Of a stretch of 64,000 bases of DNA, positions 36,277 through 48,169 are shown piece by piece. The number at the start of each line of letters is the position of its first letter. Position 1 is the stretch's first letter. This DNA comes from Eutypa lata (taxonomy: Eukaryota; Ascomycota; Sordariomycetes; Xylariales; Diatrypaceae). Where the stretch lies: contig JAKULF010000001.1 of the NCBI GenBank assembly GCA_022661535.1, positions 372,001-436,000 of the forward strand, given 5' to 3'. The position numbers and the translations under genes were made by a program. The notes under the pieces are model-generated. The model did no database searches. It was given only the letters and a program-made list of their open reading frames with translations, and was not told the DNA's origin.

Positions 36277-37052
36277 TTAGAATCTTCGTAGATAACCATA
36301 GAAAGGACCATAGGGAATAGATCACATCTAACGCTACGTCTACCAAGAGAAACGGCAAGTGAAAGTACGAAGTATCGGAGTGAGGTTGTAAACAGCTCGT
36401 TTTTATTAGTTAGTTAACTGGGGTCTTTTCTTAGAAACAGTCTGACAGTTAGCTCTAAGTGGGGAATGGGGGCCTTTAATAAGTAAAACGACCCTTGGTA
36501 TTCAACGCTGGCTTCAGGGGTCCAACTGGTGCGAAAACGGTATCGCGTACCAGCAGGGGTGCAGTGCAGGTGGTTCCTCCGTTTGAGCAATCCAACGCTG
36601 CTGCAGTTCGCAACGCGGTAACTTACATACTAAGTAGGCACTGATGTTGCGTTGACAGGATCGCTTGTCGCCTGTTGTCAAGCGGGCGATCTTTCTAATT
36701 CGGATGCCAGCATAAATAGCGCCTTGTTTGATGTTACATCCTAAAAGGAAGCAATTGCAATCCCGCGCAGCAATGAACGAGTAGCGAATCCTTAGCGCTG
36801 GAGCCGCATGGTATGGTCGCGCATCCGCAAATCGTTGCGTTTCAGCCGAGCTTCAAGTATGTGGTGTTTTTCCCAGCCAACCCCTGTAGGTAGCCAAGGG
36901 GGATCCTCCCTCTAACTAACTGAGCCTCGCGCGCCTTTAAAACCGCCTCATGGCCCATCGCAAGGCAGAGATGCCTTGGGTTTTCGAGGTTTCCCTCCTC
37001 ACATGCCCGGGAGGCGATTATATATATTTTTTCTTCTAACAAGGTTGGGGGC
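36277..37052. other. Intergenic, glycosidase-like to S41 protease
   Basis: 776 bp between two co-oriented secreted-protein genes. A TATATATTTT element lies about 35 bp before the protease ATG. No gene is seen. Confidence 0.6.
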
Positions 37053-39608
37053 ATGGAGCAAAACGGCCGCGGGATAGCTGGGCTATTCTTAATACCGTCT
37101 TGGAAGACGTTGGGCAGGTCTTTTCTTTTCTTTCATGGCCTTCTCTTAATAGCCAACACGGCATCCGCCTTGCCTTCTCCCCAGGGCCAAACACAGCAGG
37201 CGAGCGCCAACCCTACAGCATGCGCCGAGATATCGCCCGCGACGGCTTCGAAACTTGCTGCTACCCCATCAGGTCCGTATAAGCCTTGAGAAGATTCGCA
37301 ACTATGGGAGTGAGTACTGAATAGAGACATAGCTGTCCCGACTGTCCCGGCTTCACTCGCTTTTGAATGCCTTCGGTCAGTCCCGAACAAGCCCGAGCCC
37401 GCAGAGAAGCTGGTAACGAGCTTGAAAGCATTCGTGGAGTGGCAGAGCACTCTCGCTTATTTGAAAAACCCACCGGCTTCGTATATGCTACCACCCGTAG
37501 ACATTCAGGGAACCCTAGATGATATCTCATCGACCGCGGTGGACGGGGGATATGCCAGCGAATATGACTTTCAGCTCGCGGTTTACCAGACAATCATCTC
37601 TGCGCATGATGGCCATTTCTCATACCGGCCAGATGTCTTCAAGGCCTTTGTCTTCCGCAACAACCTTGCGGCAGACTTAGTGTCTGTGTCGGCTGATGGC
37701 CTAGAGTTGCCGAAGTTATATCATCGAGGTGCGTAGCAAGACACTCTGTAGGCCTCGAATCCATCTTACTAAACAATATGTACTATAGATGCTCTTGCGG
37801 CCGATGCCCAGAAGGCACCGATAGCAGTCACTCAGATCAACGGACAGGATGTTGTGACTTTCTTGGATAATCTAAACGCGAAATACAGCAGCTTCCAGGA
37901 TCCCGATTCACAGTGGAATTCACAGTTCCCAACCTATGCCAACCCCGCGGCCTTATTGGCTATAGCTGCCTCGTTGGAGTATATGGGGGATAACCTCACC
38001 CTTACCTACGAGAACGGGGAGGAGAAAACGGAACCTAGCTTTGCGATCGTCCAAGGCGGCATCGACTTCGACGGCATTGAGAGCGGGGAGGACTTCTACG
38101 GCCGATTTTGCGACCCCGACGCGGAAGTTACGGCGGCGCCATCGGATTCTAGGGCGGAAGAGAAGGAAACCGTGGATTCGGTGGTGTTCCCAAGCCCGGT
38201 GGTCAGGGATAGCGGAGCCAACGAGACTTTCGGCTTCTTCCTCAGCGGGGATGACTACGACGACGTGGCGATTCTGTCGGTCTCGTCCTTTGCCGGCGAA
38301 GGTGTGAGTGGATTGGAGTACTTGACCAATTTCCAGGAGGTCGTATCGTCTTTCCTAGACCAAAGCAGACAAGCTGGGAAGAAACGCCTGGTCGTGGATC
38401 TCTCGGCGAATGGTGGCGGCTTCGTAGTCGCTGGGTTTGAGCTCTTCGCGCAGGTTCGTCTTGCTGAACATCAAGGGCACCCTCGGGCTTGCATTTCGCG
38501 CTAACTAGAGTTCTAGATCTTCCCGAATATAAGTCAGTTCGGCGCTGATAATCTGCGGTTGGCGGATAGTCTCGTGGATATCGCCAGCATAATCGGCGAT
38601 ATACCAGCAGGCTTTCAGCCAACAACCCGTGATGAAGCCGCCGCCATACAGGCAATATCGCAGAGCTCCGTAGTCAGCAACCTGATCCCGGGTGGCGTTT
38701 TCACCCCGGCAGGCGAGATGTTCACATCAATCGATGACATCCTCGCGCCCGTCTCGCTACAGAACGACCAGTTCACGGCGTACCAGAACACGCCCCTTAA
38801 CATGCCCGCGTCCGACTTCAACCTAACAGGCACGGGTGACCGATCGGACCCGCCCCCCGCCGTATTCGACCCAGAGAACGTAGTGCTCCTCACAGACGGG
38901 ACATGCGGCTCGACCTGCACGATCTTCTCGTACCTGATGATCCTCGAAGCCGACGTCCAAACGGTAACGATGGGAGGCCGGCCCCGGAGCGGGCCCATCC
39001 AAGCGATCGCGGGCGTCGAGGGCGCACAGGTATTCTACTTCACGGACCTGGCGCAAGCGGCCGCAGCGGCGATGATCCTGGCGCCCGAGGACCAGCAGGC
39101 GGAGCTCGCGGACGGGCCGCTCGGCCTGCTCGCGGACGGGTACGCGATCCGCCGCGCCGCCGACCCGACCAACGCCGGCGGCTCCGTCAACGGGAAGAAC
39201 GCGTTCGGGAAGGCGGACGCGCGCACGCCGTTCCAGTTCCTCTACGAGCCCGCCAACTGCCGCTTCTTCTACACCGCGGACATGCTGGACCAGCCCGAGG
39301 CGGCGTGGCGGCGCGCCGTCGACGCCGCGTGGACCGACCCCGCCAGGTTCTGCGTCGAGGGGAGCCGGGTCGCGGCGAACACTTCCCAGGCTGTCGATCC
39401 TTTGTTCAATCTCGGGGCGGATGGCACGGGGCAGAGCACCCAGGCGGGCGATTCTTCTTCCGATGCTTCGGGCGCCGCGTCGGTGGCGGGAGATGCCGGT
39501 GATTCCGACTCTGTCTCGGCCGCTGCGGGAATGTTGATGAAGGGACAGGGATGCCGGGCTGCAGCTATTGCTGTGCTTACCGCCGCGACTTGGCTGTGGA
39601 TTGGATAA
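37053..39608 (+). CDS. Secreted CPAF-like S41 family serine protease, probably GPI-anchored
   Basis: Predicted 790-aa protein; exons 37053-37272, 37333-37728, 37789-38453 and 38517-39608. A hydrophobic N-terminal segment (SFLFFHGLLLIANTASA, about residues 23-39) is a signal peptide or anchor. The mature region has a Cys-containing linker, then LAFECLRSVPNKPEPAEKLV, typical of fungal CPAF-like tail-specific protease homologues. The core includes VVDLSANGGGFVVAGFELF and the putative nucleophile motif LLTDGTCGSTCTIFSYL (Ser about 559). The tail is Ser/Gly/Asp-rich and ends in AAAIAVLTAATWLWIG, consistent with a GPI-anchor signal. Catalytic status beyond the Ser is not proven by eye. The last exon is markedly GC-rich. 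All three donors are GTNCGT. Confidence 0.85.
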
Positions 39609-39961
39609 TCTTCAGTGTAGATGATGCTATATGCGAAGACATTTAAGAAATCAATTAACTAAACAGGATGGTTAAACGCTAAACTACTACAGAGTGGCCA
39701 TCATTTTAGACACTATTTACAAGTCCTGGAAGACACATAGACTTTTTTGCAGATATAATATACATATAATGCCTCCCAAATTTCGTGATGATACAGAGCT
39801 TTTGCGCCTACACCGTGATGGCGCGGAGATGGAAGTTTGGCCTTGTTCTACCTTCGCAATTTGGCATTCGTGACCTCTTCTGTTCCAACACCGGCTTAAG
39901 TCACCCACACCTTAACCTAGCAAGAGCCCTAGCAAGTTCAACTTCCTTGAAAGAATCCCCT
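39609..39961. other. Convergent 3' intergenic
   Basis: 353 bp between the protease stop and the stop of the F-box-like gene; probably both 3' UTRs. Confidence 0.6.
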
Positions 39962-41029
39962 TCACACGTCTCGTCTTCGTAGAGCGATCACGGTCTTAGC
40001 TTCAGGCCACACGTTGAAAGGGGACTCGCATGTTTGTTTCAACGGCTTGCCTGTCTCGGCATCAAGAAGCTCCTCGATAGTCGCATCAAAGCGACGGTCA
40101 TCCGAATCGTTGTCGCCAAGAGCCCAACCATAGGGGTCTTCCCTGTGGAAAAATTGTGTGTGTCTCAGTTTAGAGCAATGATCTAAAAGAGAAGGATCGC
40201 TTTTGCGATACAAGAAACGGACAACGTCGACAACGCCATCTTGCAGTAGCTCGCCAATCGCATGCGGAGCATAGCCGGCATAGAAGTCTACCTCGTGAGA
40301 CCCCGGTTCTGGTAGGAATATGGCGATCTCGCGGAGAGCCGTAAACTTCCGACGTAGTAATTCTGTATAAGGCATGGGCGTCGGAGACCACGCCTCTCTG
40401 TTTCCTGCGTCATCGCAAAACAGGTTGCTCGACGTAATCACCAGACTTCGTATTTGCTGGCGGACTGCACTTGGTATCTTTCCCAAGAAGTGCATCGCTT
40501 CTTCAGACTCTAGGCCGATATCAAAGCGGCTGCGCGCACAGAGGTCAAGGAACCGGGGGCTGACAGGTCGCACAAACCGAGCGCGTCTGATAGAACGCTT
40601 GATCAACGCGTGCCAATCTGCGTTGATGGCCCTGCTTATATGCTGGACTTCGCGAGACACTTGTTTAGAAACAAGTAGAAGAGGCGTGAAAGATGAGATT
40701 TTATAGCCGAGGAGAGGTTCCCGAAAGGGGATTTCGCCGTCGCCGAGGGACGGAAAGCATATTCCCTTTAGTAGCTCCACTTGCAATGCCTCTTGACAGT
40801 CTTCGTTAGACTCGTCATCGTTAGACTCGTCATCGTCAGACTCCTCATCGTCGGGGGATGCGAAATAGAAAACACCCCTAGTATCAATTGCATTTTCATA
40901 AATGCGATATCGTAGCTTGATGGGTAGACGAGCAATCAGACTAGAACATTCATTAATACAATTCGCCACAGGTTGAAGGTGGACTCACGTTGAAGAAGGA
41001 GAGACAGGTTGGGATGCCTCAGTAGACAT
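39962..41029 (-). CDS. LPxxLR-type (2EXR/F-box-like) fungal hypothetical
   Basis: Predicted 339-aa protein. The short first exon (41029-40989) joins through a 48-nt intron to exon 40940-39962. Just after the start is TLIARLPIKLRYRIYENAI, which resembles the LPxELRxxIY motif opening many fungal F-box-like or 2EXR-type proteins. An acidic Asp/Glu/Ser repeat follows (about 50-70, DDEESDDDESNDDESNED). The rest contains PLLLVSKQVSREVQHI, again typical of that group, and no catalytic motif. Function is unknown; substrate-adaptor roles are only analogy. Such genes are numerous and fast-evolving in filamentous ascomycetes. Confidence 0.75.
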
Positions 41030-41987
41030 GGTGTTTGTGGTGTATCTGGCTGTCTTAAAGCAGTACTACGCAGAAGGGTTGAAGAAATAATAAAGCTGAA
41101 AAAATGTAGTACGAGGTGTCCGTGTGGTTAGGTTGAAGGTTTAGATTGTGCTCGTTGGACCGGTTCACTAGGATTCTTAAGGATGGGTACTGGACTCTAA
41201 ACTTGTTGTATGAAAGGGAAGGAAAGGATTTATCTAAGGGCTGTATAAGTAAATAGTAGGCACGGGAATGGATTCCTTGGGTACATAAGGTACATGTAAG
41301 TAGGATAGATTCCTAAGGTAATCAGTACCTTCCCATTACCTGGTGTTCTTATTATCTATCCCTCAGTGATCCACAAGATGGATAACCCACATGCTGTATG
41401 TACATACATATGAGGTGCTACATCTGTAAACGGGGTTGTCTAATGTTATTATGCAAAACCTTTGGATTTCTTTAATATGACCTTTGAGTTCTACGATTTG
41501 TTGAGTAGCATGAGGTTGGAGATGATCTTATTCTTGTGCTTATCAGTAAACATAGGCCTACGGGTAAACATACCCCTATTCCTTTCCTAACAGGTAGCAG
41601 GGTAGAAAGCATTCAGTGGCAATTAGTAATTATCATATAAGAAATAACACGAACTTATAATTCTAAGTATGCAAATAATACAATACGTTAATACCTAAAG
41701 TTTAACTCACGTACATAACTCTGGTATGCTATGCTAGCAGAGGCCGTGACAATTATATTGGCAACGACTTGGAAGCTACCTAATTTATGAAGTACACCGT
41801 ATCCAATATTGACAAAGGAATTATGACTCCGCACTCATGTGTCTCCTATACCATCAGAGTTGTACGAGCTCTGCCTGCCTATACCCAAGAACATCCAATG
41901 GAATGAATATCTCACCCAGCACCCTAACATAAACCAAAAAGGTATCCAGAAAAAAGAGATTAAAGAAATATTTGACCCTTTGAAAGG
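41030..41987. other. Intergenic
   Basis: Promoter of the F-box-like gene and 3' region of the RBR ligase. AT-rich, no gene seen. Confidence 0.6.
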
Positions 41988-44019
41988 CTAGTTTGAAGGC
42001 AAGTTATCTGAATGCCACGGGCAACCTGCTTTATGGTGATCGTTTCCCTTCTGAAAGATCACTTTTTGGTCCGCACCGCATTCATAGCACCACTCGGACT
42101 CGCACATGGTACCTGAGATAGTCAGAGAGTAAGTACTTCCAGTTCAAGTCAGAAAAACAGCAAGGCGCGGGATCCTTGAGGGAAATCAGGTGATTTAGAA
42201 GTGGCCAAGGAAAACAGCGATAGACCATGATGATGCATAGCAAGTAGATCTATCCTCGACAGCCACCATTATGAGTGTTGTATACGGCGAGGCAAAGCCA
42301 GCAAAACTCATAATGACACTTGATGCCTATGAAAGAGATTAACACTCAGTGAGACCAGATGATATCAACATGGCGCTAGGATAGCAGTAGCAGGAAGGTG
42401 CTCGCATCTCACCTCGGATGAAAAAGGCATGAGAAGACTGAGGCGTGTCTTGCTCCCAAACACTAACAAGAAGAAAGAAGAAACCGGAAGAAACAGAGAA
42501 AAATGAAAAATGAAAAAAAAAAAAAAAACAGTACAACTTACAGGTCATGTGAGAACTACGAAATATGTTAGCGTGTTCGATGATTGATCGCCATTCGCGG
42601 AGAGCATCCATCCACTTACCATCCCATGTTTTTCTCGATAGCCCAGCCGCACCCGGGACACGGCTTCGTGGTCTTCTGGACCGTTTTCCGGCTCAGGTCC
42701 TCCTCGGTCTTCTTCCTCGCGGCTTCCTTCCGCATCCGGCTGTCCTTCTGCTGCCTAGCCAGGCGCTCGGCCTCCCGTCGCCGGCGCTCGGCCTCCTCCC
42801 TCTCCTCCTGCTCGGCCCTCTCCCGCCGCGCCTGCCGCCGCGCCTCCTCGCGCTGCTCGTCCTCGAGCAGGGTCTGCGCGAACCTCCGGTCCGCCTCCTC
42901 CTGGAGGCGCCGGGCGGCCTGCTCCGCCGCCCGCTGCTGCTCCGCCTCCTCGTTCTCGATGTCGATGCGGCTGCGGAAGTTCTCCGGGTCCCGCCGGAAG
43001 GCGTCGTACTCGTCGCACGAGAGCTGCTCGTGCCACTCCACCTGGTGCTTGAAGCAGAACTTGAAGCTGCACTTCACGCACCGCACGATCGGCTGCGCGT
43101 TCCCCGCCTCGTGGATCTGGCCCGAGTCGCAGCCGTTCGGGCACCAGACGAAGTCCGGCGCTTCGTTGACGGCGCCACGGAACGCGAGGACGTGGTATCT
43201 GAGTGGGTGAAGCTGTTAGGTAGGCATATTCTCGGATGGGATGATTAACTAATGGAAATGGAGGGTGAGGCTTGAAGGGGCGAGGGTCACAACTCACTTT
43301 GCGAATGTTTCTCGGTCGGCATATCGTTCGACGTCTTCGAAGTCCATCCTCGCATTGCATTCGGGACATTGGATTTGGTTCCAATTCCGGTTCTCGAAGT
43401 TGGTCTTGATGGATGTTTCAACGCAGGCTAGACACGCCTGTGGTGGATGTTCGCAGGCGCTTGAGACTGAGAAGACCGGGAAATCGTCTAGCGGCTTGCG
43501 CTCGACGCATATGACACAGTCTTTCATCACCTCCGGTCTAACCGGAGTGTGTCTCCTGGTGAATACAGCGTCTTCATTTCCATTTTCTTTGCGGTATCGT
43601 TGACCAAATCTATGTAATCATTTAGTTCATGCCTCCGAGCTAATGACCTATGAGAGATCTAGATAAGGGACGACACATGACTCATGGATGGAAAATGCAT
43701 ACTCTGGACCGTTGTCTTGTTTCTCGAGTTTGGGTCTTATGTTGGGGAATTTAAAGACATCCGGGCTTGTTGCAGCATATCGGAAGTCTGACGGGGTTGT
43801 GACTTTGCTGTTGCTTCCACCCATCGCGTCTTCACCGTGATTGTACTGATTATTATTATTGCTCTCAAGCGACGAACTGCTACTGTCTGTAGAACTTCCT
43901 GCGTCCAAGTCAAAGAAGATAGAGGGGTCCGGAGCCTGATACTGAAAACGAGGCTCTGGCTTTGACGAAGGATTGGGCTCTGGTTCGGGTGCCGTATCCG
44001 GTAACCCGCGTATCGTCAT
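41988..44019 (-). CDS. RBR (RING-IBR-RING) E3 ubiquitin ligase
   Basis: Predicted 448-aa protein; exons 44019-43703, 43609-43298, 43198-42620, 42555-42542 (14 nt) and 42112-41988. RING1 starts at about Cys136 (CVIC, then CEHPPQACLACVE and CPECNARMDF). The IBR has WCPNGCDSGQIHE and CVKCSFKFCFKHQVEWH. A long charged Arg/Glu coiled coil (about 230-380) splits IBR from RING2: [30 protein letters not shown] (about 390-419), ending AGCPWHSDN. Cys403 aligns with the catalytic thioester Cys of RBR ligases. Its codon is split between exon 3 and the 14-nt exon. The large spacer between IBR and RING2 is longer than in parkin-type enzymes. The N-terminus is Ser/Asn-rich and disordered. Confidence 0.88.
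42513..42528. repeat. Homopolymer (A)16 inside the last RBR-gene intron
   Basis: Sixteen A on the plus strand, so a poly-U tract in the RBR pre-mRNA, 14 nt downstream of the 14-nt exon. Confidence 0.9.
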
Positions 44020-45140
44020 CTTTGCTTTATTTATTTATTGTTTGGTTTGGATGTGCCTCAATTGAGTTCCGCCCCTTGCGCCATACATAGATATGACAGG
44101 ACGAATCTACCTCGACGAAAATTAGGCGGAATGACTTTAAACGTGTAGCATGTGCCTCAATCGAATGCAGGAGAAGGGGTGGTAGTGCTACCACTCGATA
44201 GTACTTGTACCTTTCGGGAGAGGGTGGCGTTCACCTGAGCCCTGGGGAACCCCTGTCCCACTGCCTAAGATAACCAGACGAGCGGTGGTTGTGGCACTGT
44301 CTGGGGCTCTGCTCATAGGCCCGTGTCTTACATCGAAGGCACTAGATTAGCGCTTGTCGGGCCTTGGAAAAGTGATTTGCTGAGGGTCACCCGCAATGTT
44401 CTGTAATACAATCCTGCAATGCAGCCCGACAGTCGACGTGTGTGGAGTAAATGCATATGCGGTGTTTAAAGACTCATGATTGGTAAATGGTACTGTTTAT
44501 CTTCGGAGTGAAAGTGCCCTTTCAAAGCATTAATGAGATACCATGTACTGATAATTGTGACTTGAGCTATGCCAGCAAAGCAATGCTGTTGTCACCTCTG
44601 GACTAGTTGTGAGCCTTACGGAGAGCCTACAGGAGCTGAAGGGTAAGTAGGCGCCCAGCTACACAGCCCGCTTAGGAACTCATGTGGCATGAGTTAGCGA
44701 TTCTTAAATTCCGACAAGGGGATTAGACCGTTTAATTAGAATTTATGTATTCACTTTTGGTATCTGGACTAGACAAATGTCACTGAGCTCTACTCTACAT
44801 CAGGGGAAGCGGACGAGCTACAACTCACCAGCTAGACCAAAACCTCTATGTTATCACTCCATCGACCTGACATATCTGCCGCATATTGCCTTACCGGATT
44901 TACGCATGGTCTAGACTTGCATGTTCTCTATTAAATGCTAGCCACCTGGTTTAAATCGCATTTTATGACTAATGGCATTCCGGTACTTTCTAGTCATCTG
45001 AGAGAGAAGTACTCACCCGCCACCTGGACTGGGGGAAAATGTGTGCAATAAATCTAGTATGTAGGGGGGGTTTATCCAAGAATAAAGAGGCTTTTAATTC
45101 ACTGCTTCGGCAATCTACTGTTTCTGTGTCCCCCTATCCC
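44020..45140. other. Intergenic
   Basis: About 1.1 kb: RBR-gene promoter and 3' side of the coiled-coil gene. No gene is supported. Confidence 0.6.
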
Positions 45141-47011
45141 CTATTCCCTATACCCCCTGATAAGTGTGGCTAGTTCGTTAGCCCCAGATCTCATGATGCC
45201 CCCTCCATCATTAATTCTAGATGTCTTGGTACGGTAGATAGCATTCATCAGTGTCGGCAGCTGTTCCTGTTCCAATCTGGCCACTCTCGTTTCGTGGGTG
45301 CCCCATGCGATCAATGTCCTCTGTTTTCGAACGACACTCGGTTCTCTGATGATCTCCCCGCGACCAACTTGCCTCATCATCAGACGCGGGGACAAGGTGC
45401 CAATAGGGTACAGTTGATGCAGTATCTCATTGCGATCATGTGCGCTGTGTAGCTTAGCAGGATTGAAGCGCCTGCGATTGTTAAAGACGTCGTCGCAGTC
45501 AACTTGGTCGAACTCATCTAGCAATTCCAAAGCTCGAGCGAGATCGTTACCTCCGGCCATAAGACCTCCATACTCGTTCAGATCAAACCAATAGAGGTGG
45601 ATGGATGTCTGGATCTTCTCGTGGAGATTCATCGCCGGTTTGATGACTTTGGTATCTAAGCTTATGTAGAGATCTTTGTGGCTGGAAAGATGAGGCATTA
45701 GAATGAAGAAGACTTTTCCGAGCTGCACGGTAAGCTTTTTGCAGCGCTCATCTCGGACGGAACCGAATTCTGGGTGGCTAACGAGGCTGGTGAAAGCCTC
45801 AGCTCTCCAGTTTCTCACGGCGAAAAGGTCTGCGATACTGTTAGGTTCTATTCATCAGGGGTGACGGAGAGCATGGCTGGGATACCTCGCTTAGGCTCTA
45901 CTGATTCACGCATTGAATCTTCTATTTGCTGTAGAATATCGACGTGATTTGGCACCGTATCAAATAATACCTATTCATGTTAGCTCTCTGTGGGTAATTC
46001 AAGCCTCCCTTCACTAGCTTTACCTTTGAAAAGACTTCTAGGTGTAAAAATCTCATAACTATAGCGGTGACCGCATCTTGGTTCGTATCCGGAAACTCTG
46101 TTATCCTGAGAATATCCGGATGGCCTTTCATCATCTGTTTGAGACCGGCAACCTTGAGGACATCTGCGAAGCTCGAGTCAGCCTATATCCTACCATCAAA
46201 CAAGGTCATGTTTATTATACTTTTCTGGGCGTTATTGTAAACCTCTTTACAGCTATTATCATCGTCGAAGACAGGGGTCATCCATGTCTCAACCCAGTTC
46301 TCAACGCCAGCCAACAGATCGTCGAAATCCTAGTTTGTATCTCAGCACGGAAGCTACGTCAGTCTGGAAGAAGAGATGCTCACTCGTCCTATTTCTTCCG
46401 GTGTGACATCCTTTAAGTATGGCTGCATGCTCAAGATATGTGAGCGAGAGTCTTCCAACTCTACCTTGGTGTCTTTCAGCTGCCCCTCTAAAACCTCCAC
46501 CTGGGCCTTGAGCGAATCAACATCGTTTAGAAGTTCCTGGCAGTATCTCCCTAGGTCCTCCTTGTCTCGCTTTTCCCCCTCGAGCTGCATCAAAGCATAA
46601 TTGGTGTTTTCCTCGCTTTCGGAGAGTTTTTCTTGCAGCTGCCCGGCATCAACCAGTGGTGATGGTTCCACTTGTCGGCTCTCGCCTTCTGGAGGGCGCA
46701 CCGGGAGCCGGCTGACCGTGTTGGCCGATCTGACTAAAGTTAGTTAACCACGTTGCTGGGAACCCGACGTTAACTTACTCGTGCGGTATATTTGCGTAAG
46801 CCTGCTTCAGCGGTCTGCGTGAAATGGGATCAGGATCGTTTGCATTTGAAGCTGCGCAATCATTCCGATCAACCTGACGAACAGGACGTGTCGGGCTAGT
46901 AGCCCTATCCACACCAGTGTTCTCGTCTGCCCCATTGCTGCTTTCGAGAGGAACCCCTTTCGGCGGGAGCTGCGGAGGCACCTCCGACCTGGCGTCCCTA
47001 ATCTCACCCAT
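45141..47011 (-). CDS. Unrecognised coiled-coil protein with a conserved-looking C-terminal domain
   Basis: Predicted 533-aa protein; exons 47011-46779, 46729-46384, 46329-46221, 46163-46024, 45970-45886 and 45829-45141. The N-terminal 90 residues are Pro/Ser-rich and disordered. A coiled coil follows (about 100-190, QLQEKLSESEENTNYALMQL and DVDSLKAQVEVLEGQL). Then come helical segments DFDDLLAGVENWVETWM, ITEFPDTNQDAVTAIVMRFL, DTVPNHVDILQQIEDSM, and KRDLFAVRNWRAEAFTSL. I cannot name the family, but the six exons close precisely and the joins produce smooth helical sequence, so it is a real gene. It diverges from the HSPA12-like gene across 1.16 kb. Confidence 0.75.
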
Positions 47012-48169
47012 GATGCCGTCTTATCACGAACGTTGGTCTCGATTCAATTGCGCATAATGGCGCTGGGGTTGTTGAGTTCTTACGCGGATTTTAGGCGTAG
47101 ATTATGTTCCTGAAAGTAATTTACTTCATTTAAGGACGTCTTTTAGGATGAGGAGAACGGAGTTTGTAGTTTCACGTGGGCTTTCTATCACTAACTAAAC
47201 AGACCGAATGCGACGATCAGATCCTAGGAAGGATGCCGGTCTGATGATAAGAGAGTCACGTCAAAGCAGGCGTATTGGTTTAAATTTTGAACATTCTAGA
47301 GGGGGCCTGCGGCAGAGGTGCCAAACTACTGAAGGGGGCGCGGCAATAGCTGTTACTTAGCCTGCAGCAGCTGAAGCAGGCAGATTCCAGGTCTGCCTTG
47401 GCGCACCATTGAGCGCCTGTAAGCCACCGGTCGACCCGGAATGGCCAAGGCGCATTAGACGCTGACCATTGAAACCCAGCTCCGTGTCTGATACCTGCAG
47501 GTTGAGCTCACATGCCTTAGCTCGGGGGCTGCTCGGTTGGTATGGTTCGACCATCTCCACCTGCATGACGGCTTTGTGCTACACAAGGCTGTGGTGTCAT
47601 CCCTGTTCTTACTGTAACCTCGGAAGTATTTACACCATATCACTGACCATAAGGAATGGGGGTCTGCGGTTGGATATCACCTCTCGATTGGCTAGGAAGA
47701 GAATAGATTATGCAAGCCACTCGCTCCGTCGCTTTGCGACATGAAGGGAACATAAGTAGCATTCAGATCATGATACCTCCTAATGCGGGGCAATGTATCT
47801 GTACTGGTGGTGACTGAGGCTGATGGGCTAAATGCCTTACCGAGTTGCCCATTCCCATAGACCGATGTCGATCTGGTCCCAGTCTTGACTAATTATATCT
47901 GTCTGGCATTCAATGACAGCATTTTCTTTTTTTGAAGGTAGTCTAGCTCGGGTAACCTCAGCATAGCCCCATAAATGCGTTTACATATCTTGGACCTGAG
48001 ATCTTGAAGCTCCCAGCTTATGTACCTATGTGCTGCTATGTTACTTTGGAATGCTATTTCTTGCCTTCTTTGCTGTCCGAAGGATTTACAGAAGCTCTTA
48101 ATTAAAGATAATTGTTATTCTCACTTCCTTCGTCACATTTCTCCTTAACTGATATCTACTACTCTGTAC
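47012..48169. other. Divergent spacer between the coiled-coil gene and the HSPA12-like gene
   Basis: 1,158 bp; presumably both promoters. Overlapping short frames at 47357-47744 lack features. Confidence 0.6.

Noticed and set aside
23790..46316. Identical 20-base word shared by HSP60 (near 23790) and the coiled-coil gene (near 46297)
   Set aside because: Both encode the same residues LLAGVE with the same codons in that reading direction; no extended homology, so chance.
47357..47744. Short frames in the divergent spacer
   Set aside because: Mutually overlapping on both strands, no domain, and located where two promoters are expected.
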